Source of the DNA: a virus
Length of the DNA: 23,086 nt
Direction: 5' to 3' (one strand)
IMG/VR virus record: IMGVR_UViG_3300027659_000217
Location: 1 to 23,086 of that record
Position numbers and translations under genes: made by a program. Below, piece after piece: positions 20,745-23,086 of the stretch. Under the pieces are notes generated by a model. It made no database searches. It was not told the DNA's origin and worked only from the letters and a program-made list of their open reading frames with translations. The first letter of the stretch is position 1. Each line of letters begins with the position of its first letter.

Positions 20745-20752
20745 TATTTATT
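20745..20752 (-). promoter_or_regulatory. T4-type late promoter octamer (AATAAATA)
   Basis: The minus strand reads AATAAATA, only 5 nt before the ATG at 20739. By the T4 rule the first base of the message is the A of the start codon. It sits directly behind the gp19 terminator. Confidence 0.7.
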
Positions 20753-20756
20753 CAAT

Positions 20757-20781
20757 AAAAAAGCTCGCCGAAGCGAGCTTT
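20757..20781 (-). terminator. Rho-independent terminator after gp19
   Basis: The minus strand forms AAAGCTCGC-TTCG-GCGAGCTTT: a 9-bp stem with a UUCG tetraloop, followed by a T run (62-57). It ends the gp18-gp19 transcript 20 nt past the gp19 stop codon. The plus strand lacks an equivalent T run. Confidence 0.9.
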
Positions 20782-20800
20782 GTGTGTAAAGTATTTCTTT

Positions 20801-21418
20801 TTATCCTGTGATAGCAGCAGTGTTAAACTGTGTTATACCAGGAGTGCCCACTCCGCCACCTGTTGTTTGTATAGCATTATCGTAACGTATACTCATAGTT
20901 ATAGTAACCATGTCATTGCTACCATAATCAACGTCATTATAATTTACATCTGTTAAGAAACATCCGTATAGCTGCCATGTTTCTAGCACTATTGGCTCAA
21001 CTGTACCGTTTGCACCATCTAACATTTCTAGTGTAGTCATGAACTTGTAATCAATTCCAGAACTTGCACTTGCTTGTTCCATAAAGTCGAATTGCTTCTG
21101 TAACTGTTCCCCCACTAGTCTAGAAACATTGCCGCCGGCATCATCACGCAATGATACCGCAACTGCATTCCAAGTTGGGCGACCAGCCAAATAAACTCGG
21201 CTGTTGTACACAGGAACTTCAATTGGATCAAATGTTACTTGCGGACGAGCAAACGTCATAATTTGTTTTGTTAATTCTGTCTTAGGATTACTTACACCAA
21301 AATTATCAAATGTAGCTCTGAATCTAAATTTAAGTTTTGGCATTAATAAGCCTTGGTTGGTAGCACTTTGGTTACCACCCAATGGGACTGTGAATCTTGT
21401 TAACGATGAAACTGCCAT
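20801..21418 (-). CDS. gp19: gp19, tail tube protein
   Basis: gp19 hexamers stack to form the inner tube through which DNA leaves the particle. The 205-aa protein is somewhat longer than T4 gp19 (163). It has the typical beta-rich segments KLKFRFRATFDNFG, PIEVPVYNSRVYLAGRPTW and VAVSLRDDAGGNVSRLV near the N-terminal half, then the second-half motif WQLYGCFLTDVNYNDVDYGS and VTITMSIRYDNAIQT. GGAG lies about 8 nt before the ATG, which is 1 nt after the gp18 stop. A strong terminator follows the gene. Confidence 0.9.
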   Translation of the reverse strand: MAVSSLTRFTVPLGGNQSATNQGLLMPKLKFRFRATFDNFGVSNPKTELTKQIMTFARPQVTFDPIEVPVYNSRVYLAGRPTWNAVAVSLRDDAGGNVSRLVGEQLQKQFDFMEQASASSGIDYKFMTTLEMLDGANGTVEPIVLETWQLYGCFLTDVNYNDVDYGSNDMVTITMSIRYDNAIQTTGGGVGTPGITQFNTAAITG

Positions 21419-21419
21419 A

Positions 21420-23086
21420 TTATGCTCCTGTTCCTACTGCTGATGCACTTGCTAAATTACCATCCTGTATTTCGCCAGGATTCTTAAGTCTGATAGGAAT
21501 GTAAATAAATTCAACATCTTTAGTTGGTTGAACTGCTACATCTACATACAACTCATTTCTGGCAATACGCTCAGGCGTGTTGTTTGTTGTGTCACATACT
21601 ACTAAGTAGTCCGTTACACCTCGTTTTGCTACTAAATCGTTTAGTAAACTGTTTACTACTGCAAGAATTGCATTTCTTGTAATAGGATCGTTTGGTTCAA
21701 ACACAAACGGTCTACTAATAGTATTTAAAGTCTGTCTTAGATAATTTACAAGACGTGCAACATTAATTCTGTCCAGTGCGCTAGGAGTAGAACTCAGTGT
21801 CTTTTGTCCATAAATCAATAATCCATTTCCTGGAAGGAAAGTAAGTGGATTAATTTTATTAGTGTAAAGCACATCTCTTAATCCCTGTGTCACACCTATA
21901 TTAATAAATTGACCACTTGCACTATCAATGTATCCTATAGCATTAAGGTTATCAATTAAACCCCTGCGTGTTCCAGCTGGTGCTAACCAAGGATAACTAA
22001 TGTTATCACTCTTAATAATTGCTCTTATAACAGCATGACTTGCTGGCACTACCACTGGATTACCACTTAAATCGTTGGTTTGTCCTTGCGGATAATAAAT
22101 TCCAACATAAGGATTGATTGTAACTAAACCACCTTCGCCGGTTGTTGTTACTCCCTCGGAATTTTGTGCCCAAGCTTGAATTGATGTTCCTGTTCCTTGT
22201 AGACGTAATGGAGTATCTCCAATTATGAATGCTGTATTATCACGATCTTCGTTCAGCGCAGTCATGTTTTGAATTAATTCTGGATACCCTGGGCATGAAA
22301 TTAAATTGAAGTTATTAGCATCTTCTCTCAGTGCTGTGCTACTGTCAATAGCAGATTTTAAAGCTGCAACTACTACCCCACGCGGAGCTTTTCTACCAAA
22401 ATTTGGAACTCCGCTAGAATCGAATCCACTTACTGTTACCCATGCATCTTTTTGAGTAGGCAAGGATTCATTTGGATACGAAGTACTATTAAAATAGTTT
22501 ACTCTATATTCTTTTACATTATATCCGCTAGCCCTTGTATTGAATATCAGCATGCCACGTGGATATAATGTAGCATCTGGTGCATCTAAATCAACGTAGT
22601 TGCTGTTAGATAACGCTGCGATAGTTGGAATAGCATCCAATGACGGACTTGTAGTCCCACTTGTTGCCCAACGAGCATCTGCAAAAATAATTCCGTTTTG
22701 ACTAACTGAATCTGTATTATCTAATAATACCCACTGATCAACCCCGGTTACATTTTGCCATCTATAAATTTTTGGATAATTTTCTAAATCACCTGTGTCC
22801 AACCACAAATCACCGTACACTAACGCTGTGTTGTCATCTTGCCTAGTCGGAGCCTCTGTAGAAAGTATAGGCCCTGTTGAGTTTGTTTGAGTTAGATTAT
22901 ACCCTCGAATATCTGAACTTAATGTTCTGTATCCTACCCAAGCAGATCCATTGCTTACCATGATATCTGCTCTGGTTGGAGTATTGTAGTACCATAATGA
23001 ATTATTGACTGGTGCTACATAAGGTTGAGTAGCACTGGCTGTATAAGTTACATCTTCCAACGGTTTCCAATTTGTGCCTACTAATG
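21420..23086 (-). CDS. gp18: gp18, tail sheath protein (5' end outside window)
   Basis: gp18 forms the contractile sheath around the tail tube. About 555 C-terminal codons are visible; the frame stays open through the window edge (…LVGTNWKPLEDVTYT), so the in-frame TTG at 23060 is not the start. The C-terminal part carries family hallmarks: YGQKTLSSTPSALDRINVARL, the VNYLRQTLNTISRPFVFEPND segment, and the final AVQPTKDVEFIYIPIRLKNPG. The upstream part is beta-rich with repeated W/Y-containing segments (NSLWYYNTPTRADIMVSNGS; YGDLWLDTGDLENYPKIYRW), probably surface-exposed insertions. It is followed by gp19 after 1 nt; the GGAG for gp19 lies inside its last codons. Confidence 0.93.
   Translation of the reverse strand, partial: LVGTNWKPLEDVTYTASATQPYVAPVNNSLWYYNTPTRADIMVSNGSAWVGYRTLSSDIRGYNLTQTNSTGPILSTEAPTRQDDNTALVYGDLWLDTGDLENYPKIYRWQNVTGVDQWVLLDNTDSVSQNGIIFADARWATSGTTSPSLDAIPTIAALSNSNYVDLDAPDATLYPRGMLIFNTRASGYNVKEYRVNYFNSTSYPNESLPTQKDAWVTVSGFDSSGVPNFGRKAPRGVVVAALKSAIDSSTALREDANNFNLISCPGYPELIQNMTALNEDRDNTAFIIGDTPLRLQGTGTSIQAWAQNSEGVTTTGEGGLVTINPYVGIYYPQGQTNDLSGNPVVVPASHAVIRAIIKSDNISYPWLAPAGTRRGLIDNLNAIGYIDSASGQFINIGVTQGLRDVLYTNKINPLTFLPGNGLLIYGQKTLSSTPSALDRINVARLVNYLRQTLNTISRPFVFEPNDPITRNAILAVVNSLLNDLVAKRGVTDYLVVCDTTNNTPERIARNELYVDVAVQPTKDVEFIYIPIRLKNPGEIQDGNLASASAVGTGA

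Noticed and set aside
23058-23060. TTG start for the tail sheath gene
   Set aside because: The frame is open to the window edge and the visible protein lacks the sheath N-terminus, so the gene continues outside.
1-23086. CRISPR arrays or insertion sequences
   Set aside because: No regularly spaced repeats, transposase genes or terminal inverted repeats were seen.

Overview
The window is a section of an AT-rich, T4-like myovirus genome of the type that infects marine bacteria (T4-like cyanophages and pelagimyophages). The diagnostic genes, all on the minus strand, are tail sheath gp18, tail tube gp19, head-completion gp4, small and large terminase (gp16, gp17), ssDNA-binding gp32 and UvsX recombinase. 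Between them lie conserved proteins of unknown function of the kind seen in cyanophages. There are no ribosomal genes, insertion sequences or CRISPR arrays. The host cannot be fixed from this sequence.

Layout in the main (minus) reading direction, right to left. 23086-10102 is the late virion and packaging block: gp18 (5' end outside the window), gp19, a terminator, an 821-aa protein with a tail-tube-like N-terminus, a 136-aa protein, gp4, gp16, several putative internal head proteins (223/214, 800 and 342 aa) and two small conserved proteins. A plus-strand HNH endonuclease follows, then gp17. At 10088-8634 is a 484-aa late protein. At 8478-3566 is a compact replication/recombination operon: gp32, a 271-aa protein, UvsX, a 2OG-Fe(II) oxygenase, two small proteins, and a cytidylyltransferase-cupin fusion. 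A two-gene plus-strand micro-operon (3284-3564) faces it. A 406-aa protein with a nuclease-like motif follows. The first 2 kb hold five tRNAs, small genes and two structured RNA regions.

Two promoter classes can be read directly. Host sigma70-type promoters (TTGACA, 16-18 bp, TATAAT-like) precede the tRNAs, the RNA leader, gp32 and the HNH gene. T4-late-type octamers (nnTAAATA) precede the virion and packaging genes. Five of these octamers lie only 5-8 nt from the start codon with no Shine-Dalgarno, so many late messages are probably leaderless.

The strongest candidates for something undescribed are: (1) a promoter-leader-terminator unit at 991-1226 with an alternative antiterminator pairing, upstream of a 53-aa gene, looking like a phage-borne riboswitch or attenuator; (2) a junction-like structured RNA region at 536-804 next to the tRNAs; (3) the leaderless late-gene architecture; (4) three consecutive perfect dyads in one divergent promoter region; and (5) a short-variable-arm tRNA-Leu. 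All are inferred by reading the sequence; no folding program or database search was run.
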